From an uncultured Clostridia bacterium (GTDB lineage: Bacteria; Bacillota; Clostridia; Oscillospirales; Ruminococcaceae), in NCBI GenBank assembly GCA_947629275.1, contig CANRDG010000106.1:1-6143 (forward strand): DNA of 6,143 bases, given 5' to 3'. The notes under the pieces were generated by a model. That model saw only the letters and a list, made by a program, of their open reading frames with translations, was not told where the DNA came from and searched no databases. Positions 1 to 6,048 of the stretch are shown here, piece after piece. Both the position numbers and the translations under genes were made by a program. Each line of letters starts with the position of its first letter. The stretch's first letter is position 1.

Positions 1-2
1 AA

Positions 3-1568
3 CGCCCCGAGGACAGCCTCGGCTGTAAGTACCGCATATGCGCCAACGTTCAGGAGGAGTATGAGCAAACAGGCTGCCCCGACGGCACTACAATAATCGT
101 GCGTGATGTGTTTTATAACGTGCCCGCAAGGCTCAAATTTCTGAAAAAAGACGTTACCGAGGGCAACGCTATCGCTGCAATAGTCAGTAAACTTGCGCTT
201 TCTCACCCCGATGTTTCTTTCCGTTTTATCCGCGACAATAAAAATGACCTTCTCACCGCAGGCGACGGCAAACTGCGTTCGGCGGTGTATTGCGTTTTCG
301 GCAAAGAATTTGCAGCATCGCTGCTGCCCGTAGATTATAGCTACAATGGCATAAAAGTGACGGGCTTTACCTGTAAGCCGCTTATGGCAAAAGCGAATCA
401 CTCTTTTCAGAACTTTTTTATAAACAACAGGTACGTCAAATCAATGACCTGTATGCACGCCGTTGATGAAGCCTATGCCAACAGCATAATGACGGGCAAA
501 GTGCCTTCATGCGTGCTGTATCTGGCTATACCGCCTGAAATTATAGACGTAAACGTCCACCCTACAAAGATTGAAGTCCGTTTTTCAAACGAAAAACTTA
601 TTTATGACAGCGTCTATTTTGCAGTTAAAAATGCCCTCATGACCGAGGATAAAGAGCATGAAATGAATATCGCACAGCCTCAGCGTAAGTTTACAGACGC
701 CCAGCTTCACCCTATGTTCAAAGACGAAAAAGCCGAGCAGCTCAAAATGACCGCGCCGAAAGTAGAACAGGTAGCTTTTCAGCAGACGGAAAAAGATACC
801 TATAACCCTGATGTAAAGCTAAACAGCCGTATTATACAGCGCCCAGAGCCTGCCGATGATATTCACGATGATAAAGATGATAAAGAACAGCCCACGGAAG
901 AAAATGAAACATTTCAGTATATCAACCGTTCTTCATTTGAACGCCCGCAGCAGCACGTAAGCGCGCTCATGACCGAAAGCGACAGCGAGCCTGAGCCGAT
1001 AGTCCCCATCGTGATCGGCGAGGTTTTCAAAACATATATAATAGTGCAGGCAGGCGAGGATATCTATATGATAGACAAGCACGCCGCCCATGAAAGATTT
1101 ATCTTTGAAAGGCTCAAAAGCGATGTAAAAAGCCTCGATACCCAAATGCTGCTCGAACCCGTAATGGTGCAGCTATCGTTCGAGGAGTACGACGCAATAG
1201 CGCAAAATCCCGAAAAAGTGCAGAAAACAGGCTTTATCATAGAACCCGACCTTGCCCCCACCGTCGCAGTAAAGGGCGTGCCGGTAATGATAGCCGATAT
1301 AAACCCTGCCGACCTTGTGCCGCAGATAGCCCAGAACCTTATAAATTCCAAGGTAGACCCACAGCTTGATATTTTCGATGAGCTTTTCCATTCAATAGCC
1401 TGCCGCTCCGCAATAAAGGCAAACGACGACAGCTCGATAAGCGAGCTTGAAGTGATAGTCAAAGCCGTTTTCAACAGCGATAACTTGAAATATTGCCCCC
1501 ACGGCAGACCGATAATGATAAAGCTTTCCAGAAAAGATATAGAAAAGCAATTCAAACGCATAGTCTGA
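3..1568 (+). CDS. mutL: DNA mismatch repair protein MutL, 5'-truncated by window edge
   Basis: MutL is the ATP-dependent matchmaker of mismatch repair; in bacteria without MutH it also nicks the new strand. The frame is open from nt 3, so 521 residues are visible and I estimate roughly 110-120 N-terminal residues, with the first GHKL ATP-binding motifs, are lost at the edge. Visible residues 28-43 carry the family signature GTTII..DVFYNVPAR. NVHPTK (184-189) holds the conserved ATPase lysine. A charged, variable linker spans about 215-325. The C-terminal domain carries the endonuclease metal motif DKHAAHERFIFE (358-369, nt 1074-1109), fitting DQHA(X)2E(X)4E with Lys for Gln. It also has a beta-clamp-like QMLLEP (381-386), ACR (466-468) and CPHGRP (498-503). 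This is therefore the nicking type of MutL. The gene ends 9 nt before miaA, the common mutL-miaA pairing. Identification is secure; the true start lies outside the window. Confidence 0.97.
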   Translation, partial: RPEDSLGCKYRICANVQEEYEQTGCPDGTTIIVRDVFYNVPARLKFLKKDVTEGNAIAAIVSKLALSHPDVSFRFIRDNKNDLLTAGDGKLRSAVYCVFGKEFAASLLPVDYSYNGIKVTGFTCKPLMAKANHSFQNFFINNRYVKSMTCMHAVDEAYANSIMTGKVPSCVLYLAIPPEIIDVNVHPTKIEVRFSNEKLIYDSVYFAVKNALMTEDKEHEMNIAQPQRKFTDAQLHPMFKDEKAEQLKMTAPKVEQVAFQQTEKDTYNPDVKLNSRIIQRPEPADDIHDDKDDKEQPTEENETFQYINRSSFERPQQHVSALMTESDSEPEPIVPIVIGEVFKTYIIVQAGEDIYMIDKHAAHERFIFERLKSDVKSLDTQMLLEPVMVQLSFEEYDAIAQNPEKVQKTGFIIEPDLAPTVAVKGVPVMIADINPADLVPQIAQNLINSKVDPQLDIFDELFHSIACRSAIKANDDSSISELEVIVKAVFNSDNLKYCPHGRPIMIKLSRKDIEKQFKRIV

Positions 1569-1577
1569 GGTCGTGTT

Positions 1578-2552
1578 ATGAAGAATGATAAAATACCTCT
1601 CGTGGCAGTCGTAGGTCCTACAGCTTCCGGCAAAACAGCCGCAGGCGTTATAATTGCAAAAGAATTTGGCGGCGAAGTTGTTTCTGCTGATTCAATGCAG
1701 ATATATAAGGGTATGAGCATTGCCACCGCCAAGCCCACAGTGCAGGAAATGCAGGGCGTAAAGCACCACCTTATTGATGTTTTGGAGCCGAATACAGATT
1801 TTTCCGTTGCCGATTACGTCTCCCTCGCGCAGAATATTATTGCAGATATCACAGCGCGCGGCAAACTGCCTATAGTCGTCGGCGGTACGGGGCTTTATGT
1901 CAATTCTCTTGTGGATAATATAACCTTTGACGATACCGAAAAATGCCCCGAGCTTCGCAAAGAGCTTTTTGATTTTGCAGAAAATAACGGCGCCCATGCC
2001 TTGTGGGAGCAGCTTTTGCAGCTAGACCCCGACAGCGCCGCCGCTATCCATGAAAATAACGTCAACAGAGTTGTGCGCGCGATAGAAGTGTGTAAGATAA
2101 GCGGCGAAAAAATGTCGGTAAGGCAGTTGAAAAGCAGAGAAAACACCTCGCCATACAATAGCTGTATAATAGGTCTTAACTTCCGCAGCCGCGATGCTCT
2201 GTATGAAAGAATAAACAAGCGCGTTGATGTTATGGTAGAAAACGGTCTTTTGCGGGAGACGGAGGAGTTTTTCAAAAGAGAGAACGTCTCCACCGCCGCG
2301 CAGGCAATAGGCATTAAGGAACTAAAACCATATTTTGACGGCGAAGATACCCTTGAAAACTGCGTGGAGAAAATAAAACAGGAGACCCGCCGCTATGCAA
2401 AAAGACAGCTTACATGGTTTCGTAAACGTAACGATGTCAACTGGATATACCTTGACGATATAAATTTGTTAAATTTTAATGACGAGTTCACAAAAATTTT
2501 AAAAATTACTGTAGCCAAATCGAATATTTTATGTTATAATTATAATATGTAA
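1578..2552 (+). CDS. miaA: tRNA dimethylallyltransferase MiaA
   Basis: MiaA transfers the dimethylallyl group of DMAPP to N6 of A37 in tRNAs that read UNN codons, in the cytoplasm. The 324-residue protein has every family landmark: P-loop GPTASGKT (13-20), SADSMQIYKG (36-45) with the catalytic-type Asp38, HHLIDVLEP (63-71), VGGTGLY (101-107), NRVVRAIE (163-170), AIGIKEL (243-249) and the tRNA-contacting QETRRYAKRQLTWFR (268-282). The ATG lies 9 nt after the mutL stop. A TGAGGT overlapping that stop can serve as ribosome binding site, so the two are probably cotranscribed. The last ~27 residues, after WIYLDDIN, are unusually rich in Asn, Ile, Leu, Lys and Tyr. Their DNA is much more A/T-rich than the rest of the gene because it also seems to hold the hfq promoter. 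Length is close to the ~310-residue norm. Confidence 0.97.
   Translation: MKNDKIPLVAVVGPTASGKTAAGVIIAKEFGGEVVSADSMQIYKGMSIATAKPTVQEMQGVKHHLIDVLEPNTDFSVADYVSLAQNIIADITARGKLPIVVGGTGLYVNSLVDNITFDDTEKCPELRKELFDFAENNGAHALWEQLLQLDPDSAAAIHENNVNRVVRAIEVCKISGEKMSVRQLKSRENTSPYNSCIIGLNFRSRDALYERINKRVDVMVENGLLRETEEFFKRENVSTAAQAIGIKELKPYFDGEDTLENCVEKIKQETRRYAKRQLTWFRKRNDVNWIYLDDINLLNFNDEFTKILKITVAKSNILCYNYNM
2492..2546 (+). promoter_or_regulatory. Probable housekeeping-sigma promoter for hfq, inside the 3' end of miaA
   Basis: An extended -10 element TGTTATAAT lies at 2532-2540. Exactly 17 bp upstream is a weak -35, TAGCCA (2512-2517, four of six matches to TTGACA). Upstream of that, 2492-2508 is almost pure A/T (A-tract, T-tract, A-tract), in the position of an UP element that would contact the RNA polymerase alpha subunits. 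A second TATAAT directly follows the first (2541-2546). A start near 2547 would give an hfq leader of about 58 nt. The elements are seen in the sequence; activity is inferred. Confidence 0.68.
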
Positions 2553-2604
2553 GTATGAACAGACAGAAACATAATGCAGAAACTAATTTAAGGGGACATA
2601 AAAA

Positions 2605-2844
2605 ATGAATAAGAATCTTAATCTTCAGGACGTGTTTTTAAATCAGGCAAGAAAGGATAGGATACCCGTGACATTCTTTCTTGTCAACGGCTTTCAGTTC
2701 AAGGGTGTAGTAAGAGGCTTTGACAGCTATATCGTCATCGCCGACTGCGACGGAAAGCAGTATGTGATCTATAAGCACGCCATTTCTACTATAGTACCAG
2801 CCAAGGCTATCAATATCCTTGATTCCGGTTCGCAGACCGAGTAA
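2605..2844 (+). CDS. hfq: RNA chaperone Hfq
   Basis: Hfq is a hexameric Sm-like ring that binds U-rich and A-rich RNA and, in many bacteria, pairs small RNAs with mRNAs. The 79-residue product matches end to end. The N-terminal helix carries LQDVFLN (7-13, with Gln8 and Asp9). The rim patch is R16-K17-D18-R19. The Sm1 strand contains [15 protein letters not shown] (20-34) and FDSY (39-43 region). The Sm2 signature is YKHAIST (56-62), with the Lys57-His58 pair. The C-terminal tail after PAKAIN is only about nine residues, as is usual in Firmicutes and far shorter than in Escherichia coli. AGGGG at 2591-2595 sits 9 nt before the ATG. It follows miaA, the common miaA-hfq order, but probably has its own promoter. 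The HlyD-like gene starts 5 nt after its stop. Identification is secure; target RNAs cannot be read from here. Confidence 0.97.
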   Translation: MNKNLNLQDVFLNQARKDRIPVTFFLVNGFQFKGVVRGFDSYIVIADCDGKQYVIYKHAISTIVPAKAINILDSGSQTE

Positions 2845-2849
2845 ATGCT

Positions 2850-4037
2850 ATGTCAAGGACGTTAAAGGTAGTCGGCGTTTTGCTGTCTTTATTTCTGATA
2901 GCGACAGTGTGCAGCCAGATATACTTTGTCACTAACGATAAGTGTACATATAACGTCGCGCTGGAATATTCCGTCTCGCAAAGTTTGTCATTCAAAGGCG
3001 TTATCGTCCGCAATGAAACAGTCATAACCTCTCCCTCGGGAGGAGTTGTAGACTATTGCTACAGCGACGGCAGCAAAATTTCCGCAGGAGCAGTGATAGC
3101 CAACTGCTATGCTTCAAAAGCCGAAATACTTTCAAAGCAGAAAAAAGAAAGCTATGAAAGCGAGATAGCAGGGCTGAAACAAGCGCAGAGCTTTGTCAAT
3201 ACCGAGTATTCGGACGCCGACAGCGTAAAGAGACTTATAGATGAAAAGTACGGCGAAATGGCTGACTATATCCGCCTTAAAGAGTATGAAAAGGCTAAAG
3301 ACAGCGAAGCCGAGCTGAGAGTTCTGATGAATAAGTATAATGTCATCACCGGGCTGGAGAGCGACTATCAGCAGCTTATTACCTCTCTTGAAGATAAAAT
3401 ATCACTTGTAGATCAGGTCTATAACGAACCGACAAGTTCCGTGGTCTCCAAAAGCGGCGGCTATTTTGTGTCAACTACCGACGGTTATGAGCAGAGCCTC
3501 AACTATGAGACCATTTATGACCTCGATAAAAAGAGCATAGAAGATATAGTCAACGGCAAACCGCAGCCCGTCGCGAATGCCATAGGAAAAACATTCGATT
3601 CCTATAGCTGTAAGATAATAGGCGTTATAAATACCGATAATCCGTTTTTTGCAGATACCTATGTCAATTTCAAACTGTCTTCCAGCAGCAACGTATACAG
3701 CGCTTATGTAGAGAAGATAGATAAGGTAAACGACAAGGGAGACTGTATCATTATCCTTGACTGCGAAATGATAGACGAGTTTATAATCAAGAACAGGGTG
3801 GAGCAGATACAGCTCATATTTGACGACTATGACGGCATAAGAGTACCGCGTAAAGCGATAAGGTTCAAAGATAACCAGAAAGGCGTGTATATCATATACG
3901 GCGAGGAATATGTGTTCAAAAAAATAAACGTCGTTTATGAAGGCGACGATTTTGTCCTCTCGGAAATAACCGACGACGAAGACAGCCTTATGATATACGA
4001 CCAGATAGTTATAGACGGCCGCGGCGTTGGGGTGTAG
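2850..4037 (+). CDS. HlyD-like (membrane-fusion type) single-span extracytoplasmic protein
   Basis: This 395-residue protein looks like the periplasmic-adaptor/HlyD family, whose members bridge or regulate ABC exporters. A short basic N-terminus (MSRTLK) precedes one hydrophobic segment (about 7-27), so most of the chain should be outside the membrane. Residues 62-86 (SPSGGVVDYCYSDG, then SAGAVIA) resemble the first half of a lipoyl-like domain. Residues about 90-190 are charged and helical, fitting the adaptor's coiled-coil hairpin. VVSKSGGYFVSTTDGYE (198-214) looks like the second lipoyl half. Residues 250-330 are strand-rich, and a beta-domain starting VPRKAI (332-337) closes the protein. 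No ABC ATPase or permease is adjacent, so substrate and partner are unknown. The start has almost no Shine-Dalgarno sequence and lies 5 nt after the hfq stop, suggesting translational coupling. Related genes are, to my knowledge, found next to yggS/sepF in other Clostridia. The fold call is moderately sure; the function is open. Confidence 0.72.
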   Translation: MSRTLKVVGVLLSLFLIATVCSQIYFVTNDKCTYNVALEYSVSQSLSFKGVIVRNETVITSPSGGVVDYCYSDGSKISAGAVIANCYASKAEILSKQKKESYESEIAGLKQAQSFVNTEYSDADSVKRLIDEKYGEMADYIRLKEYEKAKDSEAELRVLMNKYNVITGLESDYQQLITSLEDKISLVDQVYNEPTSSVVSKSGGYFVSTTDGYEQSLNYETIYDLDKKSIEDIVNGKPQPVANAIGKTFDSYSCKIIGVINTDNPFFADTYVNFKLSSSSNVYSAYVEKIDKVNDKGDCIIILDCEMIDEFIIKNRVEQIQLIFDDYDGIRVPRKAIRFKDNQKGVYIIYGEEYVFKKINVVYEGDDFVLSEITDDEDSLMIYDQIVIDGRGVGV

Positions 4038-4052
4038 ATCGAGGTTTTGTAA

Positions 4053-4745
4053 ATGACTGAAAGTGAAAAATATCTTGTTGAAAATTATAAAACAATATGC
4101 TATAATGTAAACGAAGCCTCAGCAAAGTATGCAGGCGGCAGAAAAGTGCGTATCATGGGCGTTACAAAAACTGTCGATCCGCAGCTTGTCAACTGTTCTA
4201 TAGACCTCGGCATTGACCTGCTGGGCGAGAACAGAGTGCAGGAGTATCTTTCAAAAAAAGATATATATAAACCATGCGAGGTGCAGTTTATAGGAAATCT
4301 GCAAACAAATAAAATAAAGTATATAATAGACAGCGTTTCTATGATACAGTCGGTAGGCACATTGCCGCTTGCGCAGGCAATAGATAAACAGGCTGAAAAG
4401 CACGGCAGGGTAATGGATATACTCGTGCAGATAAATATCGGCAGCGAGCTTACTAAAGGCGGCTTTGAAAAAGAGCAGACCGATGAAGCCATATACGCCA
4501 TAGAGCAGCTTAAAAACGTGAGGGTCAGGGGTCTGATGACTATTCCGCCGCCCGGCTGCGGAGAAGATGTGTTTGACAGTATGCATAGACTGTATCTGGA
4601 TATGAAAGAAAAACATGACCATAGCGGCTGTTTTGATACGCTTTCTATGGGAATGTCGGGAGATTATGAAACCGCAGTAAAGCACGGTTCAACTCTCGTA
4701 AGACTGGGAACAGCTCTGTACGGAGCAAGAATATATAAAAAATAG
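4053..4745 (+). CDS. yggS: PLP-binding homeostasis protein, YggS/YlmE family
   Basis: YggS-family proteins are single-domain TIM-barrel proteins that bind pyridoxal 5'-phosphate and keep the vitamin B6 and amino-acid pools balanced; no enzymatic reaction is established. At 230 residues the length is normal. Lys39 in GVTKT (36-40) is the expected PLP Schiff-base lysine. The other signatures are GENRVQE (58-64), QFIGNLQTNK (78-87), NIGSELTKGG (128-137), RGLMTIPP (159-166), LSMGMSGD (197-204) and GSTLVRLG (212-219), the last two forming the phosphate-binding side. The ATG is preceded by GAGG at 4041-4044, 8 nt away. It begins 15 nt after the HlyD-like gene and ends 19 nt before sepF, as ylmE does in the Bacillus subtilis ylm operon, where the gene would be called ylmE. 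A promoter-like sequence lies within its first codons. Confidence 0.96.
   Translation: MTESEKYLVENYKTICYNVNEASAKYAGGRKVRIMGVTKTVDPQLVNCSIDLGIDLLGENRVQEYLSKKDIYKPCEVQFIGNLQTNKIKYIIDSVSMIQSVGTLPLAQAIDKQAEKHGRVMDILVQINIGSELTKGGFEKEQTDEAIYAIEQLKNVRVRGLMTIPPPGCGEDVFDSMHRLYLDMKEKHDHSGCFDTLSMGMSGDYETAVKHGSTLVRLGTALYGARIYKK
4078..4106 (+). promoter_or_regulatory. Strong promoter-like sequence inside the start of yggS
   Basis: TTGAAA (4078-4083, five of six to the -35 consensus) is followed by an exact 17-bp spacer and TATAAT (4101-4106). TG at 4098-4099 makes this an extended -10. Transcription would begin near 4113, after the yggS start codon, so an intact YggS could not be made from it. The next in-frame ATG (Met35) falls only four codons before the PLP lysine. 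It would thus serve sepF, ylmH and divIVA. It matches consensus better than any other site in the window, but it lies in coding DNA and activity is inferred. Confidence 0.5.
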
Positions 4746-4751
4746 ATCTTT

Positions 4752-4756
4752 GGAGG
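4752..4756 (+). promoter_or_regulatory. Ribosome binding site that fixes the sepF start
   Basis: GGAGG at 4752-4756 is 8 nt before the ATG at 4765. A TTG at 4750-4752 is in the same frame and could be called as a start, but it overlaps this Shine-Dalgarno sequence. The ATG is therefore the true start. Confidence 0.85.
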
Positions 4757-4764
4757 AAAACAAA

Positions 4765-5220
4765 ATGAGTGTATTGAACGGATTGAAAAGTATGTTCGTT
4801 GGCGCCGATGACGATTACGAAAACGAAGATGCGGGCTATACAAGAGAAACACAGCCCGAACGTTCTTCAGCAAGAGAAACAAGAGAACCAAGAGAAACAA
4901 GAGATGGAAGGAGCAGGGAAGTTAAAATGATCGAGACAACAACAACATTGCAGATAGTTCTGGCAAGACCTAACGATTTTTCTGAGGTAAAGTCAATAGG
5001 TGACGACCTCAACGACCAGAAAACAGTCCTCCTTAACCTTGAAAGCGTTAAGGGCGAGGACGCAAGAAGAATACTTGATTTTCTTTCAGGCGTTGCGTAT
5101 GCAAACGGAGCCGATATAAAGATGATGGCTCAGAAAACATTCGCAATAATGCCGAAGAATGTAGGTTTTCAGGGCGTTGACCTGATGAGCGAGCTGGAGA
5201 ATAACGGATACAGCTTCTGA
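4765..5220 (+). CDS. sepF: Cell division protein SepF
   Basis: SepF binds the FtsZ C-terminal tail, polymerises, and anchors the Z-ring to the membrane at the septum. From the ATG at 4765 the protein has 151 residues, the usual size. Residues 1-12 (MSVLNGLKSMFV) fit the membrane-inserting amphipathic helix. Residues 13-55 form a disordered, charged linker: first acidic, then an Arg/Glu-rich stretch with four tripeptide units RET-REP-RET-RDG (38-49). Residues 60-151 are the SepF core domain, with LARPNDF (67-73), VLLNLESV (88-95), the conserved FLSGVAYA (106-113) containing Gly109, and KTFAIMP (124-130). It ends GYSF. Its TGA shares one base with the ylmH ATG, implying coupled translation. The upstream neighbour yggS/ylmE and downstream ylmH and divIVA reproduce the ylm cluster, but the membrane gene ylmG is missing between sepF and ylmH. 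Confidence 0.96.
   Translation: MSVLNGLKSMFVGADDDYENEDAGYTRETQPERSSARETREPRETRDGRSREVKMIETTTTLQIVLARPNDFSEVKSIGDDLNDQKTVLLNLESVKGEDARRILDFLSGVAYANGADIKMMAQKTFAIMPKNVGFQGVDLMSELENNGYSF
4871..4906 (+). repeat. Four-unit 9-bp tandem repeat in the sepF linker
   Basis: Copies of the unit CAAGAGAAA begin at 4871, 4880, 4889 and 4898, each differing from the unit by at most a base or two. A further matching CAAGAGAAAC lies alone at 4841. Because nine bases are three codons, gain or loss of a unit keeps frame and changes the Arg-Glu-X linker by three residues. Confidence 0.85.
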
Positions 5221-6014
5221 TGAGCGAAGAATTTCCGTTTTTGCACGGGGTCACTCGTGAGGAAGAAGTCTTTGCACGAAATATCGCAGACAGAATTTCG
5301 GCAGCCGATAAAGCAGGCTATTGCAGATATACCATGTTCCTCGGCGAGCGGCAGACCGATATTGCGCTTGCGGTAATGAAAAGTAAATGCTTTGAAAGGT
5401 ATTGCTTTTTCGGCGGCTACAGCGGCGAGGATTATGATTGCGGCAGAAAAATGCTTGCTATATTCGGCGAATATGCAAAGCCCAAAATTGAGGATTTTCC
5501 CATAAGAGCCGTGTCTTTTCGCTTCAAGCCGTGCTATAAGCTCACGCACCGCGATTTTCTCGGCGCACTTATGTCGCTTGAAATAAAGCGCGAGTGTATA
5601 GGTGATTTGGTAGTAGGCGAGGGAGCGTGCGTTGCCTTTTTAGCAGAGCATATCACGGACTATGTGCTGAATATAGATAAAGTCGGTAATGTCGGCGTTG
5701 AGGCGCTAGAGGGCGTTTCTGCCCTTTCTGAAATAGACCTTGCGCCAAAGCTTAAAATTGTCGAAAGTACCGTTTCATCTCTGCGTGCTGACTGTATTGC
5801 AGCTGCGGCGGCAGGCGTTTCGCGTGAAAAAGCGCAGAAGATACTCAAGGCAAAGAATTTTTTGGTCGCAGGCAAGACCGTGGAAAACAGCGACGCTCAC
5901 ATCGAAGAAGGCACTGTGTTCTATATAAAAGGTCATGGGAAATTCAGGCTTTCACAGGCAGGTAATGTTACGCGCAAAAACAGAGTGCGTATCGTCATAG
6001 AAAAATTTGTGTAA
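5220..6014 (+). CDS. ylmH: YlmH-family S4-domain RNA-binding protein
   Basis: YlmH proteins carry an RNA-binding S4 domain. The Bacillus subtilis member has been reported to bind stalled 50S subunits and can stand in for RqcP in ribosome quality control; older work links the locus to division. The 264 residues match the family length. The N-terminal part has PFLHGVTREEE (6-16) and FLGERQTDIA (40-49). The central signature is YKLTHRDFLGALMSLEIKRE (106-125), followed by GDLVVGEG (128-135). The S4 domain starts at STVSSLRAD (183-191), continues with SREKAQKIL (201-209) and VAGKTVENSDAHIEEG (216-231), and closes with GHGKFRL (238-244). The ATG overlaps the sepF TGA by one base, and only a weak GGAGA lies further upstream, so translation probably depends on sepF. 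The protein is cytoplasmic. The family is certain; the exact role in this organism is inferred. Confidence 0.95.
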   Translation: MSEEFPFLHGVTREEEVFARNIADRISAADKAGYCRYTMFLGERQTDIALAVMKSKCFERYCFFGGYSGEDYDCGRKMLAIFGEYAKPKIEDFPIRAVSFRFKPCYKLTHRDFLGALMSLEIKRECIGDLVVGEGACVAFLAEHITDYVLNIDKVGNVGVEALEGVSALSEIDLAPKLKIVESTVSSLRADCIAAAAAGVSREKAQKILKAKNFLVAGKTVENSDAHIEEGTVFYIKGHGKFRLSQAGNVTRKNRVRIVIEKFV

Positions 6015-6031
6015 TTAAAAAAATAAAAATT

Positions 6032-6038
6032 AAGGAGG
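6032..6038 (+). promoter_or_regulatory. Strong ribosome binding site for divIVA
   Basis: AAGGAGG at 6032-6038 is a near-perfect match to the 16S rRNA tail and lies 10 nt before the ATG at 6049. The preceding 6015-6031 is A/T-only with no hairpin, so there is no terminator between ylmH and divIVA. DivIVA is probably translated at a higher rate than the coupled ylmH. Confidence 0.85.
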
Positions 6039-6048
6039 CATTTGTACT

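Noticed and set aside
1037..1042. TATAAT within mutL
   Set aside because: No -35-like hexamer at 16-18 bp upstream and no TG extension.
1064..1738. 224-codon open frame on the - strand across the mutL/miaA junction
   Set aside because: It lies opposite the conserved MutL C-terminal motifs and the MiaA P-loop, matches no family I know, and is a codon-bias shadow.
2165..2170. TATAAT within miaA
   Set aside because: The nearest TTGAAA is about 32 bp upstream and the 17-bp position holds no -35 match.
4322..4327. TATAAT within yggS
   Set aside because: No -35 match at the right distance; A/T-rich codons for Tyr-Ile-Ile explain it.
4750..4764. Upstream TTG start giving a 156-residue SepF
   Set aside because: The TTG overlaps the Shine-Dalgarno GGAGG, and the ATG at 4765 gives the expected amphipathic N-terminus.
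5740..5928. Alternative-frame 62-codon open frame inside ylmH
   Set aside because: It lies wholly within the conserved S4 domain of ylmH, has no ribosome binding site and no recognisable motif.
6015..6031. A/T-only run after ylmH as a possible terminator
   Set aside because: There is no inverted repeat or U-tract after a stem; it is a short spacer leading to the divIVA ribosome binding site.
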